From CAYRQP01 sp964426545 (GTDB taxonomy: Bacteria > Fermentibacterota > Fermentibacteria > Fermentibacterales > JCC-6), in NCBI GenBank assembly GCA_964426545.1, contig CAYRQP010000011.1, positions 1 through 64,000 of the forward strand: a stretch of DNA of 64,000 nt, in the 5' to 3' direction. The notes below the pieces were generated by a model. The model ran no database searches, was not told the origin of the DNA, and saw only the letters and a program-made list of their open reading frames with translations. Positions 1 to 9,406 of this stretch are shown in pieces. The first letter of the stretch is position 1, and every line of letters begins with the position of its first letter. A program made the position numbers and the translations under genes.

Positions 1-64
1 GAACATGGTCTTAACGGGACACGAAGGAACATGGTCTTAACGGGACACGAAGGAATCATGTCCC
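1..64. repeat. Tandem 26-bp repeat ending in a GGGACA hairpin
   Basis: Two identical 26-bp units occupy 1-26 and 27-52. Bases 42-64 form a hairpin with arms GGGACACGA and TCATGTCCC around a 5-base loop. Read on the minus strand it matches the hairpins at 970-992 and 48750-48773, so this is a further, partly visible copy of the dispersed repeat family. The element may continue beyond the left edge of the window. Confidence 0.75.
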
Positions 65-75
65 TATACATAAAT

Positions 76-97
76 GCGGCGGGCTTTCACCCGCCGC
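76..97 (-). terminator. Hairpin downstream of the secreted protein gene
   Basis: A perfect 8-bp stem, GCGGCGGG with CCCGCCGC around a 6-base loop, lies 24 bases past the stop of the minus-strand gene at 122. On the minus strand it is followed by ATTTAT, only a weak U-tract. It is probably an intrinsic terminator for that gene. Confidence 0.55.
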
Positions 98-121
98 AAT
101 AATTGCAAATGCAAGGACTAA

Positions 122-748
122 TTATCGATACAGTCCCTTGATCTGACCCCAGCTTTCGCTGTCGAGAGCAGCTTGAATTGTACCACTCGCTCTTATGAAG
201 TAGTCGCTGGCAGTCGAACCTGAAAGAATCCAGGGTTCCCAGATGATGAAGTCATCACTGTAGAAACTGTGGTCTGTAGTGTTCGGTGAGTCATCACCGA
301 GGATTGCAGGCCATCCACCCGCGGACATTTCAGTGTTCACAAGTGCCCAGAAATCAGCATCTGTAACTATAGCAGAACTGTAGTTACAGTTATTGGCTGA
401 ATAGTGGGTAGCTGTCACTATGCTCTGGTCGAGCAGAGTAATAGGAGCACTCGACTCGCCGTTCCAAAGTTCTGCGTAGAATTCACTTACATCCCATGGG
501 TAGTCTGCATGATGATAGAACCAGAACTGGGTGTATTCACATTCGAGACCGTTGCTTCCGGGAAGGAAGTCTTCCGTGTCGAACCAGACACCTCTGTAAA
601 GTCCGCCCCAGGTGAGCCAGAAGGCTGAACCGTCATCATACTGCAGCATGTCATCTGAACCGGTGACTTCTACGGGCTCTTCGAGCCTGATGTTACCGGC
701 GAAAGCTACAGCAAAGGCCATTGCAAGAACAATAAGTATGTTTCTCAT
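122..748 (-). CDS. Secreted protein of unknown function
   Basis: The product is 208 aa with an N-terminal signal peptide (hydrophobic core at residues 4-17, likely cleavage after AFAG). The mature part is rich in Trp, Tyr and acidic residues and has no Cys pair or catalytic motif that I recognise; the composition suggests an exported beta-rich domain. The start is supported by AAAGGAG five bases before the ATG. A sigma70-like promoter (810-838) and a terminator hairpin (76-97) suggest it is transcribed alone. I do not recognise the family, so no function is given. Confidence 0.75.
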   Translation of the reverse strand: MRNILIVLAMAFAVAFAGNIRLEEPVEVTGSDDMLQYDDGSAFWLTWGGLYRGVWFDTEDFLPGSNGLECEYTQFWFYHHADYPWDVSEFYAELWNGESSAPITLLDQSIVTATHYSANNCNYSSAIVTDADFWALVNTEMSAGGWPAILGDDSPNTTDHSFYSDDFIIWEPWILSGSTASDYFIRASGTIQAALDSESWGQIKGLYR

Positions 749-809
749 ATGTTCTCCTTTCGTTGTTTAGTCTAGCACATTACTAACTTACATACTAATA
801 GCAAGGTTA

Positions 810-838
810 AGTATGTTTTAATGATTTTAATTTGTCAA
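810..838 (-). promoter_or_regulatory. Sigma70-like promoter for the secreted protein
   Basis: On the minus strand TTGACA (838-833) is followed after exactly 17 bases by CATACT (815-810). The predicted transcription start is about 55 bases before the ATG at 748. The -35 matches the consensus perfectly and the -10 matches 4 of 6. Confidence 0.5.
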
Positions 839-853
839 GTACTTCTCAGCAAA

Positions 854-1038
854 AGTGTCGTACTTCACTTTTCCCACTCTAGCCTATTGGTAATGGAGTT
901 TAGCAACTATAGTGGAATAAGTGGAGTACGACACTGATATTTTCTTTGATAACACCGCCATTTTGTCTAGGGACATGATTTCTTCGTGTCCCGTTAATAG
1001 CACCGCCTTTTGTTTCAGCAAAAGTACCGTACGGTACT
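854..1038. repeat. Composite intergenic repeat, copy A
   Basis: It has three parts. (1) Inverted repeat 854-878 / 911-935, with 22 of 25 positions complementary. (2) A hairpin module at 953-1016 containing a hairpin at 970-992 (arms GGGACATGA and TCGTGTCCC, loop TTTCT). (3) A perfect 16-base palindrome AGTACCGTACGGTACT at 1023-1038, six bases short of the uvrB stop. Bases 953-1016 align with 48733-48796 at roughly 80 % identity by eye. It lies beyond the 3' end of uvrB and upstream of the secreted protein gene. Confidence 0.75.
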
Positions 1039-1043
1039 GACTT

Positions 1044-3011
1044 TTATGAGCGGCTGCGCATTGCATCACGGTATCTTGCGGCGGTTTCGAAGTCGAGTTT
1101 GTCGGCAGCATCGAGCATCTTCTTTTCGAGCCATTTGACGGCTTCTATCTTGTCTGCCGGTACATCGGTGAGGATGTCGGTTTCATCCGCTGAAGGGCGT
1201 GATATATCCGCTATGCTCGTAGCCCGGATGATATCTTCTCTTGTCTTTTTGATACTCTCGGGAGTGATATTATGCTCCCTGTTCCATTCGAGCTGTATCT
1301 CACGCCTTCGGGCTGTTTCGTCGAGCGCGAATCTCATAGAATCAGTTTTCCTGTCGGCATAGAAGATCACTCTTCCCGCCAAGTTTCTTGCAGCTCTTCC
1401 TGCAGTCTGGATAAGACTTGTGCGAGAGCGAAGAAATCCCTCCTTATCTGCATCAAGAATTGCAACCAGGGAAACTTCGGGAAGGTCGAGTCCCTCCCTG
1501 AGTAGATTCACACCCACAAGAACATCGAAGTCAGCGAGACGCAGGTCACGCAGGATGGATACCCGTTCGAGAGCGTCTATTTCGCTGTGGATGTAGCGCG
1601 CATTGATAGAAAGGTCCATCAGATATGATGTCAGTTCCTCTGCCATCTTCTTAGTCAGGGCGGTAACCAGTACTCTCTGTTTTTCCGATACCGCTTTCCG
1701 TATCTCTTCGAGCAGGTCATCCACCTGTGAAACAGCCGGCCTTACTTCTATCTCAGGGTCGATGAGCCCTGTCGGACGCACTATCTGCTCGACTATCTGT
1801 TCGGAACACTCCAGTTCGTAATCAGCAGGCGTGGCTGACATGCAGACTTTAGGTCCCGTGATGTCGATAAATTCTTCGAGATAAAGCGGTCTGTTATCAA
1901 GTGCGGACGGCAGCCTGAAACCGTGAGTCACAAGAGTTTCCTTTCTCGATCGGTCTCCCCTGTACATAGCTGACAGTTGGGGGATTGTCCTGTGGGATTC
2001 ATCCAGAAATACAAGCATCTCCCTTTCCCTGAAATAGTCTATCAAGCAGGCGGGGCGTTCGCCTTCTTCTCTCCCTGAAAGATGCCTGCTGTAGTTTTCT
2101 ATTCCCGAACAGTAACCTGTTTCCGCCATCAGTTCGAGGTCGTAATGTGTCCTGCTTTTAAGCCTCTGAACTTCGAGCAATTTACCGTTGAGTTCGAAAT
2201 GTCTCAGCCGCTCATCGAGTTCAGTCTCTATTATACCCATCGCCATGCTCATCTCTTTTTCCCCCGTAACAAAGTGCCGCGCGGGATAGATGAACATCTG
2301 CTGAATGTCTTCGAGTATTTCACCTGTCAAATGGTCGACCTGCCGGATTGCTTCTATCGTGTCCCCGAAGAACTCAACACGTATGGCTAACCGTCCGTAG
2401 GCCGGGACAATGTCGACAACATCCCCCCTTACCCTGAATTTTCCCCTTGTGAGTGAAATGTCATTCCGTGAATACCGCATTTCAATCAGCTGCATGAGCA
2501 GTTTGTCCTGATTCATCTCTTTACCTGATCTGAGTTGTACGCATGTGGATGCAAATGTTTCAGGATTACCCAACCCGTAAATACAGCTAACAGATGCCAC
2601 GACAATCACATCTCGCCTTGTAAGAAGTGAAGTTGCAGCGCGGAGACGCAGGCGGTCGAGTTCTTCGTTGAGGTCAGCGTCTTTTTCGATTAGAGTGTCT
2701 GTGGCGGGCATGTATGCTTCGGGTTGATAATAGTCGTAATAACTCACGAAATACTCCACGGCGGCATCAGGAAAGAAACTGCGGAGTTCGCTATAAAGCT
2801 GGGCTGCGAGAGTTTTGTTATGGCTGACAACAAGAACGGGAGTTTCCGTCTTCTCAATGACATTTGCCATTGTGAATGTCTTGCCCGAGCCGGTTACGCC
2901 AAGAAGTGTCTGCCACTTCATGCCGTCCGTGAGACCGGCTGTTATCTTCTCAATGGCTTCCGGCTGGTCTCCGGCCGGTTTGAAATCCGATTTGAGATTA
3001 AAGAGCGACAA
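1044..3011 (-). CDS. uvrB: UvrABC excision repair helicase subunit UvrB
   Basis: UvrB is the damage-verifying helicase-like subunit of the UvrABC nucleotide excision repair system; it is loaded by UvrA and recruits UvrC. The 655-aa product has the usual length. Visible are Walker A GVTGSGKT (38-45), the aromatic beta-hairpin region with YYDYYQPEAY (91-100) that inserts between DNA strands, the LVFLDESH helicase motif, the RTSLIQTAGRAAR motif and a C-terminal UVR domain (about 620-655). The start is TTG, two bases after the pheT stop, so the gene is probably co-transcribed with pheST. Its stop lies next to repeat copy A. Confidence 0.97.
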   Translation of the reverse strand: MSLFNLKSDFKPAGDQPEAIEKITAGLTDGMKWQTLLGVTGSGKTFTMANVIEKTETPVLVVSHNKTLAAQLYSELRSFFPDAAVEYFVSYYDYYQPEAYMPATDTLIEKDADLNEELDRLRLRAATSLLTRRDVIVVASVSCIYGLGNPETFASTCVQLRSGKEMNQDKLLMQLIEMRYSRNDISLTRGKFRVRGDVVDIVPAYGRLAIRVEFFGDTIEAIRQVDHLTGEILEDIQQMFIYPARHFVTGEKEMSMAMGIIETELDERLRHFELNGKLLEVQRLKSRTHYDLELMAETGYCSGIENYSRHLSGREEGERPACLIDYFREREMLVFLDESHRTIPQLSAMYRGDRSRKETLVTHGFRLPSALDNRPLYLEEFIDITGPKVCMSATPADYELECSEQIVEQIVRPTGLIDPEIEVRPAVSQVDDLLEEIRKAVSEKQRVLVTALTKKMAEELTSYLMDLSINARYIHSEIDALERVSILRDLRLADFDVLVGVNLLREGLDLPEVSLVAILDADKEGFLRSRTSLIQTAGRAARNLAGRVIFYADRKTDSMRFALDETARRREIQLEWNREHNITPESIKKTREDIIRATSIADISRPSADETDILTDVPADKIEAVKWLEKKMLDAADKLDFETAARYRDAMRSRS

Positions 3012-3012
3012 G

Positions 3013-4680
3013 TCAGCCTTTCAGTGCGGTGATATCCACTTCGAAGGCGGATGCCGGTGTCGATATTCCCCAGTCTGTCAACACTCCAGGATGTACTTCA
3101 CCGAGCGTTCCGCATGCGAACCCGTTCACAAGTATTTGTGCACACCTGCCCGGGATGAACCTGGGGTCATCCACCGGTTTAAGAGACAGTTCAAGGTCTC
3201 TTACATGACAGATTGCCCCGATTATCGAATGAGCATCTCCGAAATCCGCATTGTTGCCGCATATAAGAATGCTCGCATTCACAGCCGTTAAACAGATATC
3301 ATCGTCAGTAGTTTTCAGAACTTCCCCGACTTCGAATAGTCTGTGGGGATATGCAGAGCGAGCGCTTCTGCTTTCGACTTCGAAAAGCCCGGGCAGAATG
3401 GAGTTTCTTACTACCCCGTATTCAGCGGTCATCGGATTCGAAATGGTGACAGGATCAGCCGGAGTTCTCGAAATATCAATTGTTTTCTCGAGACTTCCCA
3501 GAACAGGACGGAGTATCTCTTCACATCCCGTTCCTGCAAGAATCAACCTTAGAGCATCGGTAAGGTCCTCAATATACGCAGCTTCTCCCACGGTAGAATC
3601 AGGGAGTTCGAGTGGGTCGAAAGCATAGTACCCATGTGAAACTGCAATGTCTTCTATCATATCCATGGGGTGAATGCCGTCACGCCTGTATGGCGGAAGC
3701 ACTCCTGTGATAACGCCGTCTGCATCTGTTACCGATGCATAATCCATTTTCGAAAGGAGTTCAATGACTCTTTCTTCTGAGAGGGATATACCGAGTACTT
3801 TTTCAATATCATCGAGTGTGGTTATAAGTTCGTCTGTAAAGATTACAGGTGTCAGCGACCTCTTTCCCATGTCTGGGATTTCATACGGGTATCTGATACT
3901 GACATAAGATATTTCAGCACCCCTGTCTTCGAGATTGCAGGCGAGAAGTGTACATGTGAGATTGACCGATTCCCAGTCCGTCCCGGTAACTTCGCAGAAA
4001 AGCCGTGAATCACCGGCTTTTACGCGACCCGTTGTCTGAGAGTTGATGACAGGTGGAAAAGAAAGAACTGTGCCGTTCTTTTCTTTCAGGAGTGGATACT
4101 TTTCGCAATTCTCGAGTATGTATGAGTATTTTTGTCCGGTTTCGTTCTTGTTTAGAATTTCCCCCAATGTGAATTCAGTTTCTTCTCCGAGCGGGACAAA
4201 GCTCGTTTGCGGAGATACTGCACCATATTCCACCGGAAATTCGATGTCATTCAGGCGGTAGAAACCTATAGCCGCAGTCCTGCGGTTCTTGCCGAATGAG
4301 AATGCAATCTTTTCCTGAACTTCTATGAGAGCTTCCAGTTGTTTCTCTGTGGGAGCCCATCCTTCAGCTGTAAATGCAGCTATGTACGGGCGGATGTCTT
4401 TCAATTCAGGTGCAACATTAAGTTCCAGTCCCGAGTCTTTGATATTTGCGAGATGGGCTGACCTTCCTTCATTTCTGCACCTGAAGGCCCGGGCTATCCC
4501 TTCAACGCACCAGAGGTCGGGTCTGTTCGTGTCATTCAGTTCTATCTTCAGATTGTCACCATCGGATTTGTCGAGTTCACCCTTTACTATCGAGAGCATG
4601 TCTTCGAGAACTCCGTCACCCGGGTCGCTTATGCCTGCAAGTTCGAAGAGATCGAGTCTGCTTACTTCAATTTTAGGCAT
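3013..4680 (-). CDS. pheT: Phenylalanyl-tRNA synthetase beta subunit, archaeal type
   Basis: This is the beta subunit of the alpha2-beta2 enzyme that charges tRNA-Phe. At 555 aa it has the short archaeal/eukaryotic architecture rather than the roughly 800-aa bacterial form: no N-terminal tRNA-binding (EMAP-like) domain and no C-terminal anticodon-binding domain are visible. It opens with MPKIEVSR and contains the conserved ELNDTNRPDLWCVEGIARA segment (about 47-65). The ATG is preceded by GGAG and overlaps the pheS stop by 8 bases, so the two are translationally coupled. The archaeal type is known in some bacterial lineages such as spirochaetes and implies ancient transfer. Confidence 0.93.
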   Translation of the reverse strand: MPKIEVSRLDLFELAGISDPGDGVLEDMLSIVKGELDKSDGDNLKIELNDTNRPDLWCVEGIARAFRCRNEGRSAHLANIKDSGLELNVAPELKDIRPYIAAFTAEGWAPTEKQLEALIEVQEKIAFSFGKNRRTAAIGFYRLNDIEFPVEYGAVSPQTSFVPLGEETEFTLGEILNKNETGQKYSYILENCEKYPLLKEKNGTVLSFPPVINSQTTGRVKAGDSRLFCEVTGTDWESVNLTCTLLACNLEDRGAEISYVSIRYPYEIPDMGKRSLTPVIFTDELITTLDDIEKVLGISLSEERVIELLSKMDYASVTDADGVITGVLPPYRRDGIHPMDMIEDIAVSHGYYAFDPLELPDSTVGEAAYIEDLTDALRLILAGTGCEEILRPVLGSLEKTIDISRTPADPVTISNPMTAEYGVVRNSILPGLFEVESRSARSAYPHRLFEVGEVLKTTDDDICLTAVNASILICGNNADFGDAHSIIGAICHVRDLELSLKPVDDPRFIPGRCAQILVNGFACGTLGEVHPGVLTDWGISTPASAFEVDITALKG

Positions 4681-6238
4681 TCTGCTTCTCCCCGTGTTTC
4701 AGGAGTTGGTCCGGCCTGACTTTCATCTCTCTCAGGCGGGAGAGGTCAGGGGTAACGAGGTCGCGTATGTCTGATAATCCCATTGCGAGCATTGCCATCC
4801 TGTCCAGACCGAGTCCCCAGGCGATTACCGGAACATCAATGCCAAGTGGAGTGCATACTTCAGGTCTGAAGAGTCCTGCACCTCCGCCTTCTACCCAACC
4901 AAGTACAGGGTGCTTTATGTGCATTTCGACCGATGGTTCGGTGAAAGGAAAATATGCAGGAAGGAACTTGTACTCTTCCGCACCGGCTATCTCTTCGGCG
5001 AATAGTTTAAGCAACCCGAGCAGATGCCTGAAATTAATGTCGTCCCCTATGACGATTCCCTCCACCTGAAAGAAATCAGGGAGGTGTGTAGCGTCCACCT
5101 GATCATATCTGAAACACCTGGCAATACCAAAATACCTACCCGGAATGTCCGGGCCGGAAGCCAGGGTACGGGCTGAAAGAGCTGTCCCCTGTGAACGCAG
5201 AATTGCCCTGAGCGACTGTTCTCTGTCGAAAGTGTAATTCCAGCCCCTGCCACCGGTTCCCTTTCCCGTCTCATGGGCATCGATGACTCTCTTCTCGATT
5301 TCAGGGTCAGGGGGCGTGACAGTCACCCCGTCGAGGTAATAAACATCGTGAATATCTCGCGCGGGATGAAACTGAGGCATGAATAGTGCATCATTATTCC
5401 AGAACTCATTCTCAGCAAGTGAACCGCGCATCTCCTTGAAACCAAGGGCAATGAAGCGCCTGCGGACTGTATCGAGGAACTGTCTGTAGGGATGCAGTCT
5501 GCCCACCTGTATTCTCGAAGGCGGGATATCGACCTGATAGCGCCTGAATCTCGCATTTTTCCATGAACCGTCAGCAAGAATTTTAGGGGTGAGTGTTCCT
5601 ATCGTAAGGGTTTCTACGTCCTGCAGAAGAGCTTTTTCCCCTTTTTTTGTTATGTCGAGTATCCTGTCTGTCTGCTCGATGATCTGAAATTCTGCTTTGC
5701 TCTTTCCCCTTTTCGGGCTTCTTGAATTCACGACTTCAGTAACATCACCTGAGAGTTCATTCAGCAGCAATTCGGTGCCATCGAGAAGCGGTCTGTACAC
5801 TTCAGTCCAGACTTTCTCGAAGATGTTCAATCTGTTTTCAACCGGGATAATGCCATCCGCTGTCTCTTTGAGAAGTCCCGCTTTCATGCATGCACCGAAA
5901 GCGCTCCCCCACCGTCCGCGGTCGAAAGAAGTATCTTCCTGAATTGCTCTAAGGTCATTTACACCCATCTTTACCGATTCGAGGAGAGCCATTTCAGGTG
6001 TTTTTCCAATATTACCGAAATCAATCCCGACGGAACCTAACTCGACTGTGACTCTTTCTGTTCGGGAGACTTCGGTGATGAGGTTTCTCTGCAAAAGCCA
6101 CTCAGACGCTCTCCTGAAAGACCCTTCGTCAGGAAGTTCGCTGCCTTCAATAATCTCGCTGTCAGAAGAACTCCCATTCTCATTTAAATAAGCAAGAAGC
6201 TGTTTTTCAAGTGGATGTAAATCGCGCTCTTCGGTCAC
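4673..6238 (-). CDS. pheS: Phenylalanyl-tRNA synthetase alpha subunit, archaeal type
   Basis: This is the catalytic alpha subunit. At 521 aa it is far longer than bacterial PheS (about 340 aa). The N-terminal winged-helix-like region (about 1-90) and an internal insertion match the archaeal/eukaryotic type. Class II motifs are visible: motif 2 around FRYDQVDATHLPDFFQVEG and motif 3 in WGLGLDRMAML near the C-terminus. The GTG start overlaps the TGA of the caspase-like gene (GTGA), with AAGGG upstream. The gene pairs with the downstream pheT. Confidence 0.94.
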   Translation of the reverse strand: MTEERDLHPLEKQLLAYLNENGSSSDSEIIEGSELPDEGSFRRASEWLLQRNLITEVSRTERVTVELGSVGIDFGNIGKTPEMALLESVKMGVNDLRAIQEDTSFDRGRWGSAFGACMKAGLLKETADGIIPVENRLNIFEKVWTEVYRPLLDGTELLLNELSGDVTEVVNSRSPKRGKSKAEFQIIEQTDRILDITKKGEKALLQDVETLTIGTLTPKILADGSWKNARFRRYQVDIPPSRIQVGRLHPYRQFLDTVRRRFIALGFKEMRGSLAENEFWNNDALFMPQFHPARDIHDVYYLDGVTVTPPDPEIEKRVIDAHETGKGTGGRGWNYTFDREQSLRAILRSQGTALSARTLASGPDIPGRYFGIARCFRYDQVDATHLPDFFQVEGIVIGDDINFRHLLGLLKLFAEEIAGAEEYKFLPAYFPFTEPSVEMHIKHPVLGWVEGGGAGLFRPEVCTPLGIDVPVIAWGLGLDRMAMLAMGLSDIRDLVTPDLSRLREMKVRPDQLLKHGEKQNA

Positions 6239-8613
6239 TCTGAATTCCCTTCATTCTCTATTACCCGCCAAATGTCTATCTCTTCTTCGAGATAATTCCC
6301 CTGCTGTGGCTGCGGCACAGGATTGTCTTCTTTGAAGATGGTTCCGCAATCGGCACAGATAACTCCGTTATCCTCGATACGGGCTCCGCACTCCGGACAC
6401 ATAAACTCAAGCTGTTCGTCCACATATACCAGTATTTCTGATGTAGAAACATAACCGTTCATGTTCAAATCCGCACTACCGGTGACAGCATCGAGAAGAA
6501 TAGGCATGAATATTCTTTCATAGACACCCAAGTCTTCGCGTGCAGCCGTAATTATCTGAGTATTGCTTCCTTCTGAAAAATCATTTACGAACCCACCTGA
6601 ATGGCATGCATCCAGATAGATGATAACAGGACACCCCGGTCCATTTTCGATGGCATCTGACAGCCAGTCATCAGTAACATCGGCATCATACAGACACAGC
6701 ACTTCATTGTTGAAATCATACTCTTCGGGACCGCCTGTTCCTATTCCCTCCTGACTGCCGTGCCCACTATAGGAAATGATTATTCTGTCTTCGAGTCCGG
6801 CTGCTTCCAGAATATCCGTGCAGGCGTTCCTGAATGCATCGGCAGTCGCTGTTGCATCGACCAGCAGAACAGTTTGCGAATACGGAATTCCCTGGATATT
6901 GGTTATGAATCTGTAAAACTCGATTGCATCCATGGATGCCCGGTTCAGGTCGCCTCTAGAACCGGGATAATCACTGATCCCGGCAACAAGCACCCATATC
7001 TGCTCTTCAGGAGAAGGTTCTGCAAGCGGGATAGTCACTATGTTCTTTGCATTCAATGTGTATGGAGTCTGTCCTTCCTTGTCCCACAGGTAAACAGTTA
7101 CGGCATATTGTGCTTCATCCGGAGAATAGACAGCCACGCTCTCATGGCCTGCACCATCCACGGAATTCAGCCAGGCATTCGCAGTTATATCTATTCCCGG
7201 ACCGCTGACAAACATGTCGAGGTCGACCTCCTCGTATTCGCCATACAGCGTTATATCAAGTACTGCATTCGAATCTGAACTAACGATGAACATCGCTACG
7301 GGAGACTCGGTAGTAATGCTGTCTCTGTATTCTTCATATGGGAGCGGAGAATCCGTAAATTTCCTCACTGAAATATATGCCGTTCCGGAGATGTTTCTCA
7401 TATAATCAGGAAGGAAGGGATTCAGCCATATTGTATCGCTTTGTGCAATGTAAAGCAGAAACTCACTCTCTCTTGTTTCAAGATTGAAATTCAAAACTTC
7501 GTCACCGCTGTTTCTGAAGATTTCAAAATTGCAGTCCTTGAGTCCGGTAAAATCAGCTTCTATACTGTAAAACCCCGTAGTATCCGGAGAAAATCCGATT
7601 GTGGAGCAGGAGTCAGCTGATAGTTGCACCGGCTCCTCTGATAGTGTTTCTGAATAAACACCTTCCAGCGGGATGAGTTTCATTTCATAGTCCGTGCCTT
7701 CGTACACGTAGTACGGGTGTATTTCAACCACCAATTCATCCCTGCCTGGTGGGATGATAAGTGTTTCCCTTGCCCCATCATCAATCGAAGACATCAGGGT
7801 TTCACCTGTTTGATCGATGATATAGACATCGAGGTCCACTTCACTGCCTGAATCAACTGATAAAAAACAGGGGGATACCCTGTTACCCGGAAGCAGGATC
7901 CGTTTAATCTCACCGTATGTTATTTTACTGTTCAATACAATTTCATCTTCCGGGAATGTCGGGAAATTACCTGTCTGCGCGACTGTAAGTGATATTTCTC
8001 CCTCTTCCTTTGGATATATCTTCTTGACCAATATGTGTAGAATTTCACCTGCAATAGCGGAGACAGTTACTGATTCTCTCGATTCAAGTTCATTACTGAT
8101 TCCCCATGTGGAATAGAAACCAGTACCATATACTTCGAGATCGAAATCAGTACCTTTTGGTCCTTCGAGATTGAATGTCCATTCTCCTGTTACCGAGGGT
8201 ATGAACCTGTATACCACTCCCATCATGCCGAGTGAAATGGTGTCAACCTTTGCTTCTTCCGCTGTGATAGTGTCAGGAACCACATCGGACACATAGAATG
8301 TAACAGAATCTGTCCCGACTTCGGGATTATCGGCAGTTAGATAGAAACGGTAATCCGAAAACGCAGATAGTATCAGTTCTTCTCCATCCCTTGCTAAAGC
8401 ACATAGATTACCTGATGCATCGAATGCTCTCAATCCGGAGTGCGAATCGGTGGATACCCGAAGAAGAGTATAGTCGCTCTCGAAAATGCCTATCCAGGCT
8501 GTACCGTCTTCGTAGACAATGGGACAGGAATCACCCGAGCGAATTGTATGTACACCGGCAGGGTCAGGAAGAGTAATCCCAACAATGGCTGTGAATAACA
8601 GCATGAAACTCAT
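6235..8613 (-). CDS. Secreted caspase-fold (C14) peptidase with zinc ribbon
   Basis: The product is about 792 aa. It has a short N-terminal signal-like hydrophobic segment, a long beta-rich region of pre-peptidase-like repeats (about 20-540), a caspase-like domain with the His motif SYSGHGSQ (about 616) and the Cys motif YLDACHSGG (about 669), then a zinc ribbon CPEC...CADC (about 738-760). The longer ORF begins at 8625, but GGAGG overlaps that ATG and lies 5 bases before the ATG at 8613, so 8613 is the likelier start. Metacaspase-type domains usually cleave after basic residues; the substrate here is unknown. It sits directly upstream of pheS with a 4-base overlap. The zinc ribbon is odd for an exported protein. 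Confidence 0.85.
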   Translation of the reverse strand: MSFMLLFTAIVGITLPDPAGVHTIRSGDSCPIVYEDGTAWIGIFESDYTLLRVSTDSHSGLRAFDASGNLCALARDGEELILSAFSDYRFYLTADNPEVGTDSVTFYVSDVVPDTITAEEAKVDTISLGMMGVVYRFIPSVTGEWTFNLEGPKGTDFDLEVYGTGFYSTWGISNELESRESVTVSAIAGEILHILVKKIYPKEEGEISLTVAQTGNFPTFPEDEIVLNSKITYGEIKRILLPGNRVSPCFLSVDSGSEVDLDVYIIDQTGETLMSSIDDGARETLIIPPGRDELVVEIHPYYVYEGTDYEMKLIPLEGVYSETLSEEPVQLSADSCSTIGFSPDTTGFYSIEADFTGLKDCNFEIFRNSGDEVLNFNLETRESEFLLYIAQSDTIWLNPFLPDYMRNISGTAYISVRKFTDSPLPYEEYRDSITTESPVAMFIVSSDSNAVLDITLYGEYEEVDLDMFVSGPGIDITANAWLNSVDGAGHESVAVYSPDEAQYAVTVYLWDKEGQTPYTLNAKNIVTIPLAEPSPEEQIWVLVAGISDYPGSRGDLNRASMDAIEFYRFITNIQGIPYSQTVLLVDATATADAFRNACTDILEAAGLEDRIIISYSGHGSQEGIGTGGPEEYDFNNEVLCLYDADVTDDWLSDAIENGPGCPVIIYLDACHSGGFVNDFSEGSNTQIITAAREDLGVYERIFMPILLDAVTGSADLNMNGYVSTSEILVYVDEQLEFMCPECGARIEDNGVICADCGTIFKEDNPVPQPQQGNYLEEEIDIWRVIENEGNSE

Positions 8614-8722
8614 AATATCCTCCATGATAATTGAAAACTGTATCTACTGCTCTGCTCGATTAACCGTTCGATACCTGAACACAGATTACTGAATTGTCGG
8701 GCATAGTCATGCACTGACAATC

Positions 8723-9406
8723 TCATACATCCAGCCCGGCTGCAAAGGCCGAAAAATCCGGAACTGTGATTTGGATTCCTTCAGCCTTTTTCAGACGAAG
8801 GACAACATCCCAGCATGTCAGCAGCATATACCCGCTGATTGCTTTTTTAAATCTCATTACCGCCGGAATTCTCTGCTCTGAAAATTCAAGATGAAGAAAT
8901 ATGCTGTCCTCCGGATAGTATTCAGGGGGCCAGACGGAAAATATTACTTTCAGGCATTCATCCGGATTTTGTTTCGACCGGACCAGGTCTTTTAAAACAT
9001 CGAAATCCCCGCCAATATGGTGCATGGCACTTCTTATCTGCAGGAGCGTTCTTCTCTTATTCATGCCCGGTGATGGAAACTCCGTAATGAAGTCGAGTCC
9101 TTCTGCTATGGGATATCCAAGTTCGAGTAGAGCAGATGCTTCCGTCAGACATACTGCAAACAGCTCGGCAGCACCGGCGACAGGAATGTCTGCTGCATCA
9201 CCTTCGCCGACCCATATCCCGGTAATCCGGGAAAGTTCCCTGACGCTTTCTCCCGCCGGACTCCGGGTTATCTCCTGTACATGCGTCCTCAGGGAATTAT
9301 ACTGTGGAATATGGACATTTGCAGTGACTCCGCCCCCAAGAACAGCAGTATGATAGAGGACTTTCGCAATATCAGTTTCATTTCTAAACGTTGAAGGAAA
9401 GTTCAT
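8723..9406 (-). CDS. Hypothetical protein coupled to xer recombinase
   Basis: The 227-aa soluble protein has no signal peptide or membrane segment and is not recognised. Its start ATG overlaps the xer stop (ATGA), with GGAGG placed inside the xer end, so it is translationally coupled to the recombinase. Alternating helix-like stretches and a few conserved-looking aromatic residues (WPPEYYPED, about 160-168) are all that can be said. The coupling suggests a shared transcript but does not prove a shared role. Confidence 0.7.
   Translation of the reverse strand: MNFPSTFRNETDIAKVLYHTAVLGGGVTANVHIPQYNSLRTHVQEITRSPAGESVRELSRITGIWVGEGDAADIPVAGAAELFAVCLTEASALLELGYPIAEGLDFITEFPSPGMNKRRTLLQIRSAMHHIGGDFDVLKDLVRSKQNPDECLKVIFSVWPPEYYPEDSIFLHLEFSEQRIPAVMRFKKAISGYMLLTCWDVVLRLKKAEGIQITVPDFSAFAAGLDV

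Noticed and set aside
1..52. Tandem 26-bp units as a CRISPR array
   Set aside because: Only two units with no spacers between them and no cas genes; the unit matches the dispersed hairpin repeat.
2082..2390. Plus-strand ORFs across uvrB and other genes
   Set aside because: They are antisense shadows of well-supported genes without ribosome-binding sites or recognisable domains.
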